The notes: a model not told the origin generated them from the letters alone. A DNA stretch of 64,000 nt from Candidatus Koribacter versatilis Ellin345 (GCF_000014005.1 NC_008009.1:124001-188000); one strand, 5' to 3'; positions 48,200 through 57,577 are shown, counted from the stretch's first letter. Numbers and translations are program-made.

Positions 48200-50467
48200 A
48201 TGTCGAGCTTCAGTGATCAAGCGAACCGCCCGGCAGTAAAGGTCTTCGTCGCCACTACGGTGATGCTGTCGTTCATCTCCTTCTGGCGGGCGGCAGCCAT
48301 TGTTCTGTCCGATCTTGCTTCCTCTGCCTATTACGTTGGCGGTGACGCCGAGAAGGTCATCGGCAAGAGCGCTCCATGGTTCGTCCTTGCGGTGATGCTG
48401 TTCGCGAATGGCGTTCGCGCGGTCTACATAGAATCCAGCGTCATGTTCGTACGCGGGGGCGTGTACAAGGTCGTGAAGAGCGCCATGGGCAGCCAGCTGG
48501 CGAAGCTGTCGGTTTCCGCCCTGCTTTTCGATTACGTCCTGACCGGCCCGATTAGCGGTGTGTCCGCCGGCCAATATCTTGCAGGATTGCTGATAGATAC
48601 CCTCGGCCACTTTGGGCATCCGATCCATGCCACTGACCAGCAGATCAATTATTTTGCCGCCGTCGTCGCGATTTGCGTGTCGCTTTATTTCTGGTGGAAC
48701 AACATCAAGGGGATTCACGAGTCGAGTGACAAGGCGCTGCGCATCATGCAGATCACGAGCATCATGGTGGTGCTGCTCATCGGCTGGTGCTTGATTACGT
48801 TCATCCTTCACCCGGAAACGGCGCATCTCCCTCCTTTCCCATCTCGCGAGACGTTAAAAGTTTCAGGCGAATCTTTAGGTTGGCTCTATGGAACCTGGGC
48901 GGGGAAGTTGTTGCCGATTCTTTTGATCGTCGGATTCGGGCACTCGGTGCTGGCCATGAGTGGTGAAGAGTCGCTTGGCCAGGTGAACCGCGAGATCGAG
49001 CATCCCAAGCTTCAGAACCTGATAAAAGCCGGCATCGTCATTGCCTGCTTCGCGCTTTTCTTCACCTCGCTGGTGTCGATCTTCGCGGTCATGATTATCC
49101 CCGACAGCGTGCGGCCGAACTATTTCGCGAACCTGATCAGCGGGCTGGCGATGAATGTTGCCGGGCCTTACACTCTGAGGCTGTTCTTCCAGGCTTTCGT
49201 GGTGCTTGTCGGGGCTTTGCTTTTGTCGGGAGCCGTGAATACCGCGATCGTTGGCGCTAACGGAGTGTTAAACCGGCTGAGCGAAGACGGAGTGCTCACC
49301 TCCTGGTTCCGCCATCCGCATCCCCGGTTCGGGACAAGCCACCGCGTGATCAACATGATCGTGATCCTGCAGATAGGGACCATCATCGCCAGCCGCGGAA
49401 ACGTGTATCTGTTGGCTGCGCTTTACGCTTTCGGCGTGGTGTGGTCGTTCTCTTTCATGTCACTCGCCGTCCTCGTGTTGCGGTTTAAGAATCCGGAAAA
49501 CCGCCAGTGGAAGGTGCCGGGCAACATTCGATTTGGCCAGGTGGAATTTCCAATCACGGTCTCCGTCATCTTTCTCGCATTGCTCTCCGTCGCGATCGTG
49601 AACCTCTTCACCAAACCGCTTGCAACGAAATACGGAATCATCTTTAGCGCTTTGCTCTATGGCGTCTTCACCGTGACAGAGCGAATGAATCAGCGCACGG
49701 TTGCTTCAGGGAAACATGAGTTGGAGCAGTTCCGTGTCGCCGCGCAGGAGGAGCCCAGCTATGAATCCATCGAAGTGCGGCCCGGCAACATACTCGTGGC
49801 AGTGCGCGACCCAAAGAACCTCACCTACCTGCGGAAGATCCTTCAGGAAACGGACACCACCAAACGCGACGTAGTAGTGATGACCGCGCGCGTCTATCAC
49901 CGGCAACACTCCTTTGGCGATGTCCGGAGCATGGAGCCGACGGAGGTCTTTGATCAGTACGAGCAAAGCCTGTTCACCGCAGTCGTCAACATTGCGGAGA
50001 AGGAAGGCAAGCACATCTCTCTACTGGTTGCGCCAACAAACGATGTCTTCGATGCAATCCTGGCTACGGCGCAGCGACTCCGCAGCTCGAAGATCGTGTG
50101 CGGCCTTTCCAACAAACTCTCTGACGATGAGCAAGCAAAACTGAGTGGTGACGCCTGGGAACGATTGCCGGAGCCACGGCCGCGGCTGAGGCTGGTGATT
50201 GTCGCTCCCGACGGGCGGGAGCGGGAATACGAACTCGGCCCTCACAACCCGAGGTTGCGCCTGCAGGACCTCAAGCTCATGCACGAGATTTGGTTGGAAC
50301 TTACGCGAGATCCAAAATACTCCGGTCTCCATCACTATCACGTGGTGGGTGCCGCTTTGAAGGAGCTGCAGGACCGGCTCCACGGCACGGACCGGGTGGG
50401 CGCCATCCGAGACATAGAAGCTGAGATCAAGCGAGATTCCGACGAGCCGCCCCAGATCGTCGGGTAA
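48200..50467 (+). CDS. APC-family transporter with a C-terminal cytosolic domain
   Basis: The protein has 755 residues. About twelve membrane helices (first 490 residues) form an APC-type amino acid or polyamine permease. The early motifs SDLASSAYYVGGDAEKVIGK and MSGEESLGQVNREIEHPKLQ resemble amino acid permease signatures. After about residue 525 a soluble domain of 200 residues has a Rossmann-like pattern (GNILVAVRDPKNLTYL, LVAPTNDVFDAILATAQRL), similar to universal-stress-like domains fused to bacterial cationic amino acid transporters. Substrate unknown. It is convergent with the antiporter gene. Confidence 0.85.
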   Translation: MSSFSDQANRPAVKVFVATTVMLSFISFWRAAAIVLSDLASSAYYVGGDAEKVIGKSAPWFVLAVMLFANGVRAVYIESSVMFVRGGVYKVVKSAMGSQLAKLSVSALLFDYVLTGPISGVSAGQYLAGLLIDTLGHFGHPIHATDQQINYFAAVVAICVSLYFWWNNIKGIHESSDKALRIMQITSIMVVLLIGWCLITFILHPETAHLPPFPSRETLKVSGESLGWLYGTWAGKLLPILLIVGFGHSVLAMSGEESLGQVNREIEHPKLQNLIKAGIVIACFALFFTSLVSIFAVMIIPDSVRPNYFANLISGLAMNVAGPYTLRLFFQAFVVLVGALLLSGAVNTAIVGANGVLNRLSEDGVLTSWFRHPHPRFGTSHRVINMIVILQIGTIIASRGNVYLLAALYAFGVVWSFSFMSLAVLVLRFKNPENRQWKVPGNIRFGQVEFPITVSVIFLALLSVAIVNLFTKPLATKYGIIFSALLYGVFTVTERMNQRTVASGKHELEQFRVAAQEEPSYESIEVRPGNILVAVRDPKNLTYLRKILQETDTTKRDVVVMTARVYHRQHSFGDVRSMEPTEVFDQYEQSLFTAVVNIAEKEGKHISLLVAPTNDVFDAILATAQRLRSSKIVCGLSNKLSDDEQAKLSGDAWERLPEPRPRLRLVIVAPDGREREYELGPHNPRLRLQDLKLMHEIWLELTRDPKYSGLHHYHVVGAALKELQDRLHGTDRVGAIRDIEAEIKRDSDEPPQIVG

Positions 50468-50474
50468 GAAAAAC

Positions 50475-50499
50475 GCACGGCCGCAGCCGTGCCTTCGGT
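50475..50499. terminator. Bidirectional hairpin between the APC transporter and antiporter genes
   Basis: GCACGGC-CGCA-GCCGTGC, 7-bp perfect stem. On the minus strand it runs into GTTTTTCTT, giving a proper terminator for the antiporter gene; on the plus strand a weaker TTCGGTTTT follows. The core (CACGGC...GCCGTG) resembles the second hairpin of the composite element. Confidence 0.7.
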
Positions 50500-50512
50500 T
50501 TTAAATTTCTAT

Positions 50513-51820
50513 TTATGCTGCAAGCTGCTCGGGATCCGCTACCTTCACCGGCAACTCTTCCACCGAGGCCGTTAGCAGCGGTTTGCCACTGCGCAAGATG
50601 TACTCCAGCCACGCGCCTGCTGCCTGCGAGGTCAGAATAGCCGTCAGAACGAGTGTGGTGTAAAACGCAGCGTTGATGATGCCGGCGTCATACGCGACGC
50701 TCGCCAGCACAATGCCGGGGCCGCCGCGCGCATTCGTCGCAATCGCAAGGTTCAGCGAGTCGTACCAGTTGAAACGCGCCAGGCGCGCGCCGAGTCCGGC
50801 GGAGAGCAGCTTCAGCAGGCACGCCAGGCCCATGAAGATCGCGAGCATGGAGAACGAGAATGTCTTGCTCAAGTCGAGGCGGTAGCCGACGATAGCGAAA
50901 TAAATTGGAATGAACGTCGCGAACGAGAACGTCTTCAGCGACTCAACCGCGGGCGCGAGCGTCTCCAGTTCGCCGATCAGGCCGTAGCCCGCGAGGAAAG
51001 CCGCGAAGACCAGGCTCACATCGAAGGCCGCCGCAATCGCAGAATAGGCAAGCAGCACGACCGTCACGTAGCCGACCGGCGAAGCGTGTACGAGGATGTT
51101 CCAGCGCGCGCGCGTGATCCAGCGCAACAGCACGGGTGCAATCGTCATGCCGATGCCGAAGTACACCAGTGCCGCGATCACGTGGCGGAGAACATGTCCG
51201 GTCTGCACGCCGTTCGTAGAAATCAACGCTGTGGCGACAGCCAACACCGCCCATAGAACGATGTCTTCAATTACGGCGACGCCGAGAATCAAGCTGGCGA
51301 AGCGCGTATGCAGAATCTTAAGATCGTGCAGAATGCGCGAGATGACGGGGATCGAGGTAACCGAAGCCGCGATGCCGACAATCAGCAGCACCGACATGCG
51401 GGGCGCGTTCGGGGTCGCCAGCTTTTCCAAGGGGATGAACTTGTAAGCGGCGATCACAAGCAGGAACGGCACCGCCGTCCCAACTGACGCCAGCCAAGTG
51501 ACCTCCCGGCGGTCGCGCTTCTTGAACAGTCCCTTTACTTCTGCGCCGGAGCAGAACATCAAGAGCAGCAGGCCGAGATTGTAGAGGAACGAAAGAATCA
51601 GCTCGTACTTTTGTCCCACAGGGCCAGAACCAGCGAAGATCGCTTGCGAAATGCGTGGCGCGAAGTGGCCGAGCAGCGACGGGCCAAGCAGCACGCCGGC
51701 GAGGATCTCACCAATGACCTTCGGCTGCCGCATTCGCTGGAATAGATATCCAAGCAGTTGCGCGCTGGCGATGACGACGAACAGGAGAAGCGTAAGCGAG
51801 CCGAATTCCGCTGTACTCAT
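50513..51820 (-). CDS. CPA-type monovalent cation:proton antiporter (Kef/NhaP-like)
   Basis: The protein has 435 residues from ATG 51820; the extra 41 residues in the longer frame are polar and non-homologous. About 12-13 membrane helices: FQRMRQPKVIGEILAGVLLGPSLLGH (about 29-55) is the CPA2 signature, and SLVFAAFLAGYGLIGE and GGPGIVLASVAYD follow. There is no C-terminal RCK domain. It exchanges K+ or Na+ for protons at the inner membrane. Nothing nearby indicates regulation. Confidence 0.88.
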   Translation of the reverse strand: MSTAEFGSLTLLLFVVIASAQLLGYLFQRMRQPKVIGEILAGVLLGPSLLGHFAPRISQAIFAGSGPVGQKYELILSFLYNLGLLLLMFCSGAEVKGLFKKRDRREVTWLASVGTAVPFLLVIAAYKFIPLEKLATPNAPRMSVLLIVGIAASVTSIPVISRILHDLKILHTRFASLILGVAVIEDIVLWAVLAVATALISTNGVQTGHVLRHVIAALVYFGIGMTIAPVLLRWITRARWNILVHASPVGYVTVVLLAYSAIAAAFDVSLVFAAFLAGYGLIGELETLAPAVESLKTFSFATFIPIYFAIVGYRLDLSKTFSFSMLAIFMGLACLLKLLSAGLGARLARFNWYDSLNLAIATNARGGPGIVLASVAYDAGIINAAFYTTLVLTAILTSQAAGAWLEYILRSGKPLLTASVEELPVKVADPEQLAA

Positions 51821-51980
51821 GTGTCCCGGAGCCCTTTGTGTCTGGAATTCTGCCGCGAACGCGGCGCGACGATTCTCCCTACAGGAGGAGGCGCTTTCCG
51901 TCTGTACGTAGGATGAGGGCTGCTGCAATGCGGTTGTCATCAAAATGGGGCCAATCCTCGCTGCCGCGAGCTTCTGGGAC

Positions 51981-51986
51981 TAGAAT
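51981..51986 (+). promoter_or_regulatory. Possible -10 box (TAGAAT), 6 nt before the GH127-like gene
   Basis: TAGAAT-TTCCTC-GTG. No SD precedes the start. The spacing equals that of the Dyp peroxidase gene. Confidence 0.45.
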
Positions 51987-51992
51987 TTCCTC

Positions 51993-53801
51993 GTGGCCCT
52001 GCCGGTTCTTTCCCGTCGCTCGTTCTTGTCCTCCGCTTCGCTCGCTGCCGCCAGCCTGCCGTTCCTCCGCTCCTCCGCATTTGCGATTTCGAGCGTCCCG
52101 CTCGACGAGTTTGGCTATGGCGACGTCTCCCTTGAGAGCGAGTTACACAATCGTCAGTTCCAGAACACGCACGATGTTCTGATGGGCTTGGAAGATGACG
52201 CGCTGCTCAAGCCGTTTCGCGCCATGGTCGGCCAGCCCCCGCCGGGGCGCGACCTCGGTGGCTGGTATTGCTTCGATCCGAACTACAACCCGAATGATGT
52301 TGGCGTGGGCTTTGCGCCGACCGCAACCTTTGGGCAGTGGATCTCGGCGCTTTCACGTTCTTATGCGCTTCGTCCTGATCCGGCAGTGCGGGACAAAGTG
52401 ATTCGGCTCAACCGGCTTTACGCGCAGACCATTTCACCTGAGTTTTACGGCCTGAAGAACCGCTTCCCCGCGTACTGCTACGACAAGCTGGTTTGCGGAT
52501 TGATCGACGCTCATCAATATGTCGGAGATCCCGATGCGCTCAAAATTCTGGAGCGCACGACCGACACCGCGACTCCCTTGCTGCCGGGCCACGCGGTTGA
52601 GCACGGTACGGTTTGGCGGAGCGTGAAGGACGACGGTTACACCTGGGACGAGTCGTACACGATCTCGGAGAACTTGTTCCTCGCCTATCGTCGCGGGGCT
52701 GGGGATCGCTATCGCGCGCTGGGAAAGCAGTATCTCGACGACACCTACTACAACCCGCTGGCCGAGGGCCGCAGCGATCTTGAGGGACGGCATGCCTATA
52801 GCCACGTGAACTCGCTTTGCTCGGCGATGCAGGCGTATCTCACACTCGGTGACGAAAAGTATTTCCGCGCGGCGAAAAACGGCTTCGACTTTGTGCTGGC
52901 GCAAAGCTACGCTACGGGCGGATGGGGCGCCGATGAAACTCTGCGTGCGCCGAACAGCCCCGAAGTCGCCAAGAGTCTTACAGGGACCCATCATTCGTTC
53001 GAGACACCCTGCGGTTCGTATGCGCACTTCAAACTCACGCGCTATCTGCTGCGCGTGACCCGCGACTCGCGCTATGGCGACAGCATGGAACGCGTGATGT
53101 ACAACACCATCCTCGGCGCGCTGCCGCTGATGCCCGACGGCCGCACGTTCTACTACTCCGACTACAACTTCAAGGGCAGCAAGTTCTACCACGACGCGCG
53201 CTGGCCCTGCTGCTCCGGCACTATGCCGCAGATCGCGACCGACTACGGCATCAGCACGTATCTTCGCGACCCACAGGGGATCTACGTCAACCTGTATATT
53301 CCATCGACGGTGCGCTGGCAGCAGGACGGGGCCCAAGTTTCCCTCACACAGAAGACCGCGTATCCGTTCGATCCGGTTGTCGAGATTGAACTTTCGACCA
53401 CGAAGCAGCGAGAGTTCGAGGTTCACCTGCGGATTCCGGCCTGGGCTGAGCAGGCATCCATCGAGGTAAACGGAAAGCGGGAAGGGGTACCCGTAGCGGA
53501 GCGGTTCGCGACCATCCGGCGGACTTGGAAGAACGGCGATCGGATTCAGTTGGAGCTCCCGCTCAAGAATCGGCTAGAACCGCTGAACCGCGAGCGTGCG
53601 AAGCTGGTTGCACTCCTGAATGGCCCGCTGGTACTGTTTCCGATCGGCGAGAAGGCCCAGCAACTCACTCAAGGGCAATTACTTGCCGCGAAGCGCGCCG
53701 GGAGCGCCTGGCGGGCGGAAAGTACCGGCGGCCCGGTCAAACTGTTGCCCTGGACGGAGATACAAGATCAGCCCTATTCAACCTACGTTCAGCTTGCCTG
53801 A
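51993..53801 (+). CDS. Tat-exported glycoside hydrolase, GH127-like (DUF1680)
   Basis: The protein has 602 residues with a GTG start. A twin-arginine signal (SRRSFLSSASLAAASLPFLR, about 8-27) is followed by an (alpha/alpha)6-type domain. The metal-binding motifs of the beta-L-arabinofuranosidase family are visible: ETPC with Glu337 and Cys340, and CC at 406-407 in WPCCSG, followed by GIYVNLYIPS. In typical members the first motif reads E-x-C; here an extra residue separates Glu and Cys. It is lone, with no transporter or other glycosidases beside it. Substrate: perhaps a plant arabinan or an exopolysaccharide (inference). Confidence 0.85.
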   Translation: MALPVLSRRSFLSSASLAAASLPFLRSSAFAISSVPLDEFGYGDVSLESELHNRQFQNTHDVLMGLEDDALLKPFRAMVGQPPPGRDLGGWYCFDPNYNPNDVGVGFAPTATFGQWISALSRSYALRPDPAVRDKVIRLNRLYAQTISPEFYGLKNRFPAYCYDKLVCGLIDAHQYVGDPDALKILERTTDTATPLLPGHAVEHGTVWRSVKDDGYTWDESYTISENLFLAYRRGAGDRYRALGKQYLDDTYYNPLAEGRSDLEGRHAYSHVNSLCSAMQAYLTLGDEKYFRAAKNGFDFVLAQSYATGGWGADETLRAPNSPEVAKSLTGTHHSFETPCGSYAHFKLTRYLLRVTRDSRYGDSMERVMYNTILGALPLMPDGRTFYYSDYNFKGSKFYHDARWPCCSGTMPQIATDYGISTYLRDPQGIYVNLYIPSTVRWQQDGAQVSLTQKTAYPFDPVVEIELSTTKQREFEVHLRIPAWAEQASIEVNGKREGVPVAERFATIRRTWKNGDRIQLELPLKNRLEPLNRERAKLVALLNGPLVLFPIGEKAQQLTQGQLLAAKRAGSAWRAESTGGPVKLLPWTEIQDQPYSTYVQLA

Positions 53802-53875
53802 CGCATTTGCCCAAAGGGCCGCAACTCCGGTAAAATCTATGTTTTGGCCAACCAGGTCGATAGGAATCCGTAGTC

Positions 53876-54064
53876 ATGGCACAAGTCTGCGATATGTGCG
53901 GCAAAGGGCCGCAATTCGGAAATAACATCAGCCACGCGCACAACGTCACCAAGCGGCGTTGGAACGTGAACCTCCGTCCCGTCCGGGCGAAGGTGAACGG
54001 CGCCACCAAGCGCATGCGCGTTTGCACCACCTGTCTGCGCAGCGGCAAGCTGGTCAAGGCGTAG
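53876..54064 (+). CDS. rpmB: 50S ribosomal protein L28
   Basis: The protein has 62 residues. L28 with the zinc ribbon form: C5-C8 and C50-C53, matching the C+ type of L28 used when zinc is sufficient. Motif [14 protein letters not shown] and the basic middle are typical. It stands alone without rpmG. Downstream a 9-bp hairpin (54120-54151, ACGCGCTTC pairing with GAAGCGCGT) lacks a T-run. Confidence 0.95.
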   Translation: MAQVCDMCGKGPQFGNNISHAHNVTKRRWNVNLRPVRAKVNGATKRMRVCTTCLRSGKLVKA

Positions 54065-54253
54065 TTTTAGTAGCGGAATCTCCCTCCCGAGTTCCTCTTC
54101 CGAATCTGCAAATTTCAGGACGCGCTTCGCTGGTTTCCGGCGGAAGCGCGTTCGTGCGTCTATACGACGACCGGGACGAGGTGTGCGCCGCATCACAACG
54201 GCCTGTGAAGCGCCTCCTAGCCCCGCCGCCTCTAGGGTGGGACGCTAGAAGCG

Positions 54254-55798
54254 ATGGCCACCATTACCCACCCCTACGCGCTCAGCAACCCGATGTCGCT
54301 CCTCACCGATAAGCCCCGCGAGGAGTTCACCCGCGCTGACCTGCTCGATGTCATCGAGCAGAAAGAGATCGAGCGGATCACCTTCCACTACACCGCGCTC
54401 GACGGCAAATACAAAGAGCTGAAAGTCCCGGTCGCAAATCGCCGGCAGGCCGAGCGCATCCTCGCGGACGGAGAGCGTGTGGACGGATCTTCGCTCTTCC
54501 GCGACATGGTGGATGTGAACCTCTCGGATCTGTATGTGGTGCCGGTGTACAAGTCGGCGTTCCTGAACCCGTTCGGTGAGCCCAGCCTCGAGCTGACATG
54601 CCGTTACCTGAACGTGCGCGGCGAGATGGTCGATTTCGCACCGGATGCGATCCTTCACAACGCCGCCGAGCTCTTCCGTCGCTCCACAGGATGTGAACTT
54701 TGGGCGCTCGGCGAACTCGAATTCTTCCTGCTCAGCGATGCTGGCCCCAGCCTCTTCCGCCTGCCGATGCAGCGCGGGTATCACGCCTCCGGCCCATTCG
54801 TGAAAAGTGGCGCGGTGCTCGATGAGATCGTGCGCCTGCTGACCCAGATCACCGGCGCGGTGAAATATGCGCACAATGAAGTGGGCTGCATCGACGCCGT
54901 GCGCAGCGACCTGGAAGAAATTCGCGGCAAGAGTGCCGAGCAGTTGGAAGTGGAGTTCCTGCCGGCGCCAGTGGAAGACGCCGGCGATTTTCTCGTCCTC
55001 GCGCGCTGGCTGATCCGCAACGTTGCGTATCGCCATAACTGCGTGGCGACGTTCACGCCGAAGATCGAAGAAGGCGTGGCGGGCAATGGCCTGCATGTGC
55101 ACATGGAAGTGCGCCGCGATGGACGCAACATCATGCGCGATCGTGGCGAACTTTCCGCCGAAGCGCGTCAGGTCATCGGCGGGTTATGCACCTATGCCGA
55201 TTCGCTGACCGCGTTCGGCAATACAGTGTCGTCGGCTTACCTGCGACTGGTTCCGAACCAAGAGGCCCCGACGCGGGTCTGCTGGAGCGATCTCAATCGC
55301 AGCACGATGATCCGTGTGCCCCTCGGCTGGAGCGAGGTCGGCGATCTGTCGCGCCGCATCAATTCCCAGCAACTCGAAGAGAGCGTGAACGAGGACGGCC
55401 GGCAGACCGTGGAGCTGCGCAGCCCAGATGGTTCGGCATTCGCACACCTGCTTCTGGCGGGAATTACCATGGCTGCGGAGTGGGGCATGACCCACGAACA
55501 ATCGCTGCAAATCGCTGCCGATCTCTACACCAAGGGCAATATCTTCCACGACGAAACGGTCCTCAGCCGTCTGCGCTCGCTGCCACGGAGTTGTGTGGAA
55601 TCCGCGCGCATCCTTTCCGAGAAGCGTGATTTCTACGAGCGCGATGGGATCTTCCCTGCCAGCATGATCGAGTACATGGCGAAACTCCTGCGCGCGGAAG
55701 ACGACGAGGGCATGAACCGCAAGCTCATCGATTTACCGGCCGACGACCGCCTGCACGAGACGCGCAAGATTATGCACAAGGATTTGCACCGGCATTGA
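54254..55798 (+). CDS. Glutamine synthetase-family protein, divergent
   Basis: The protein has 514 residues with the two-part GS fold. The beta-grasp begins FHYTALDGKYKELKVPV (about 40-56, against FTDxxGxxK in GlnA). The catalytic domain has ALGELEFFLL (metal Glu residues), GNGLHVHMEV (His and substrate loop), RLVPNQEAPTRVCWSDLNRS (canonical: VPGYEAPVxxxxSxxNRS) and ELRSPDGSAFAHLLLAG. The main metal ligands are present, but several loop residues differ from true GlnA, and no adenylylation Tyr motif is apparent. It may ligate ammonia to glutamate or make gamma-glutamyl amides. No glnB or amtB is near. Confidence 0.8.
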   Translation: MATITHPYALSNPMSLLTDKPREEFTRADLLDVIEQKEIERITFHYTALDGKYKELKVPVANRRQAERILADGERVDGSSLFRDMVDVNLSDLYVVPVYKSAFLNPFGEPSLELTCRYLNVRGEMVDFAPDAILHNAAELFRRSTGCELWALGELEFFLLSDAGPSLFRLPMQRGYHASGPFVKSGAVLDEIVRLLTQITGAVKYAHNEVGCIDAVRSDLEEIRGKSAEQLEVEFLPAPVEDAGDFLVLARWLIRNVAYRHNCVATFTPKIEEGVAGNGLHVHMEVRRDGRNIMRDRGELSAEARQVIGGLCTYADSLTAFGNTVSSAYLRLVPNQEAPTRVCWSDLNRSTMIRVPLGWSEVGDLSRRINSQQLEESVNEDGRQTVELRSPDGSAFAHLLLAGITMAAEWGMTHEQSLQIAADLYTKGNIFHDETVLSRLRSLPRSCVESARILSEKRDFYERDGIFPASMIEYMAKLLRAEDDEGMNRKLIDLPADDRLHETRKIMHKDLHRH

Positions 55799-55813
55799 GC
55801 GATCGGATTCTGC

Positions 55814-56728
55814 TCAATGACCTTGATCGAGGAAGGTCCGAATCAAAGCAACCGTCTCCGCCGGTCGTTCTTCCATCAACCAGTGTCCTGATCCAGCAAT
55901 GACGGCTTCCTGTACGTTCACAGCGGCGTCGCGCATGATTGCCCCTTCTAAAGTTCCCATCGACTTCTCTCCGCCGACGGCAAGAACGCGCATAGTCAAC
56001 TTGGTTTTTGCAAACTCACGGTTGTCCTTCGCGTCCTGACCAAATGCCGCAAACTGCGCGAAGCCAGCTCTCATGCCTCCGGGCCGGGTGTAGCTCGCGG
56101 TAAAGAAGTCTCGTGTCGCGTTGTCCGGCTTGCCGGGATCGCCGGTGAAGTCGTTCCAAATGCGATCGAAATAGATTCGTTCTCTGCCTTGAACCAAGCG
56201 CTCGGCGTCGGGGCCATGAAAGTTAAAGTGCCACACTCCCGGCATTTGCAGAATCTCGGTCCAGGGTCCAAGGCCTGGGATGGGCGCGTCCATCACAACT
56301 AGCCGCTCCACCTTGTCCGGATAGGTTGCCGCATACGCGTAAGCGACCATAATCCCGATGTCGTGGGACACCACCACCGTCTTGTCGAACCCGAGGCCAG
56401 TCACCACGGCGCGCACATCCGCGGCCTGCGTTTTCTTGTCATAGCCACCCGCTGGTATCGACGATTTTCCAATGCCGCGCAGATCGGGGACGATGACGGT
56501 GTGGTCCTTCATTAAGTTCTCAGCCAACGGGGCCCAGGAATCGCTGTTCTCCGCGTACCCGTGTAACAGAACCACGGCGGGCCCTTTTCCGCCAGAGCGT
56601 ACGTAGATCTCGGCCCCGGCAGGGCTATGGATCGTCTTGGCAACGAAACTTGCGGGCAACGCGGGCTGGCCGGCGCAGAATATGCTGGCCGCGACCAGTA
56701 GAAGAGCGGTCAAAATGGAGCGAAGCAT
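55814..56728 (-). CDS. Secreted alpha/beta hydrolase, epoxide hydrolase-like
   Basis: The protein has 304 residues from ATG 56728, with GGAGG directly upstream; the longer frame is rejected as it runs through the divergent promoter. A signal peptide (about 1-22, MLRSILTALLLVAASIFCAGQ) is followed by the hydrolase fold: oxyanion HGYAENSDSW, nucleophile elbow VVSHDIGIM with Asp (as in epoxide hydrolases and haloalkane dehalogenases) instead of Ser, and C-terminal His in GSGHWLMEERP. It likely opens epoxides or similar electrophiles in the periplasm. It is divergent from a TetR gene, 145 bases apart. Confidence 0.85.
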   Translation of the reverse strand: MLRSILTALLLVAASIFCAGQPALPASFVAKTIHSPAGAEIYVRSGGKGPAVVLLHGYAENSDSWAPLAENLMKDHTVIVPDLRGIGKSSIPAGGYDKKTQAADVRAVVTGLGFDKTVVVSHDIGIMVAYAYAATYPDKVERLVVMDAPIPGLGPWTEILQMPGVWHFNFHGPDAERLVQGRERIYFDRIWNDFTGDPGKPDNATRDFFTASYTRPGGMRAGFAQFAAFGQDAKDNREFAKTKLTMRVLAVGGEKSMGTLEGAIMRDAAVNVQEAVIAGSGHWLMEERPAETVALIRTFLDQGH

Positions 56729-56768
56729 GGAACCTCCAGCGAGAAAAGCGGGTCTCGGGATCATAGAC

Positions 56769-56777
56769 GAACCGTTC
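56769..56777. promoter_or_regulatory. Possible weak TetR operator upstream of the hydrolase gene
   Basis: GAACCGTTC is a shorter palindrome of the same half-site (GAAC...GTTC) with one base less between the arms than the clear sites. It lies 41 bases before the hydrolase start. Support is weak. Confidence 0.25.
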
Positions 56778-56867
56778 AGATCGGCCAATCGCTCGCCGCC
56801 GACGAGAGACGAACCCGAGCAGGCGCTGAACTCCACCATTGACTTCTCCATCCATTCTTTCTACATT

Positions 56868-56883
56868 CTGAACATGTTCAAAG
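56868..56883. promoter_or_regulatory. TetR operator overlapping its own start codon
   Basis: CTGAACATGTTCAAAG contains the palindrome TGAACATGTTCA, inside which lies the ATG (56874). It matches the two sites at 59447-59464 and 59497-59514 (TTTTGAACNNRTTCAAA). Confidence 0.65.
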
Positions 56884-57548
56884 AACACTTGTCGAAGGGC
56901 AAAGCCTCGCGCGCGCAGATCTACGAAACGGCTATCCGATTGTTTCGAGAACGTGGTTTTGAAGAGACGACGATGCGCGATATTGGCGCCGAGCTGGGCG
57001 GTGCGGCGTCGGCGGCCTACTACTACTTCAAAGGCAAGGACGCGATCGTCCTCGAGTACTACGACGAAATCCAGCGCAAGCATGAGGTGCTGGTGAACGA
57101 AATGATGGCGCATGAGAAAGACCCGGCAAAGCGAATCGCACAGATCCACCACCTTAAGCTCGACATTCTGAAGAGCGATCGCCGGATCATGGGCGCGCTG
57201 CTGCGTTACGCCGGTGAGCCCGAGAGCGAACTCTCGTTCTTTAGTGCGAAGACCCGCGGCCTGCGCCAGGCCGCGATGAAGCTGTTTGCCGAGGCCATTG
57301 CGGATGCCGATCTACCGCCCGATATGGCGCAGGTGCTACCGACCATGCTGTGGGCATCGCACATGGGAATCTTGCTTTACTTCCTCTACGACAAGTCGGC
57401 CGAGCAGAAGAACACGCGGATGCTCGTCGATCGCGGGACGCAACTGCTGATGGGGTTCATCAAGGTGGCGAAGAACCCGCTGCTGCGGCCGATCCGGCGC
57501 AAGACGCTGGAGTTTGTGCAGGAGGCTGGGCTGGCGCCGAGCGCGTGA
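56874..57548 (+). CDS. TetR-family transcriptional regulator
   Basis: The protein has 224 residues. HTH from about 10-60 (SRAQIYETAIRLFRERGFEETTMRDIGAELGGAASAAYYYFKGKDAIVLEYYDEI), with the AYYYFKGKD recognition helix end. The C-terminal domain is unclassified; RRKTLEFVQEAGLAPSA ends it. ATG 56874 lies in the operator; the frame from 56637 reads through the divergent promoter and is rejected. The presence of the same palindrome before the membrane/DCC operon and next to the divergent hydrolase gene suggests it controls both and itself. It ends 118 bases before the convergent membrane protein gene. Confidence 0.88.
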   Translation: MFKEHLSKGKASRAQIYETAIRLFRERGFEETTMRDIGAELGGAASAAYYYFKGKDAIVLEYYDEIQRKHEVLVNEMMAHEKDPAKRIAQIHHLKLDILKSDRRIMGALLRYAGEPESELSFFSAKTRGLRQAAMKLFAEAIADADLPPDMAQVLPTMLWASHMGILLYFLYDKSAEQKNTRMLVDRGTQLLMGFIKVAKNPLLRPIRRKTLEFVQEAGLAPSA

Positions 57549-57577
57549 CGCGTTTCTCGAGGCGGTGCTCGCTAAAT

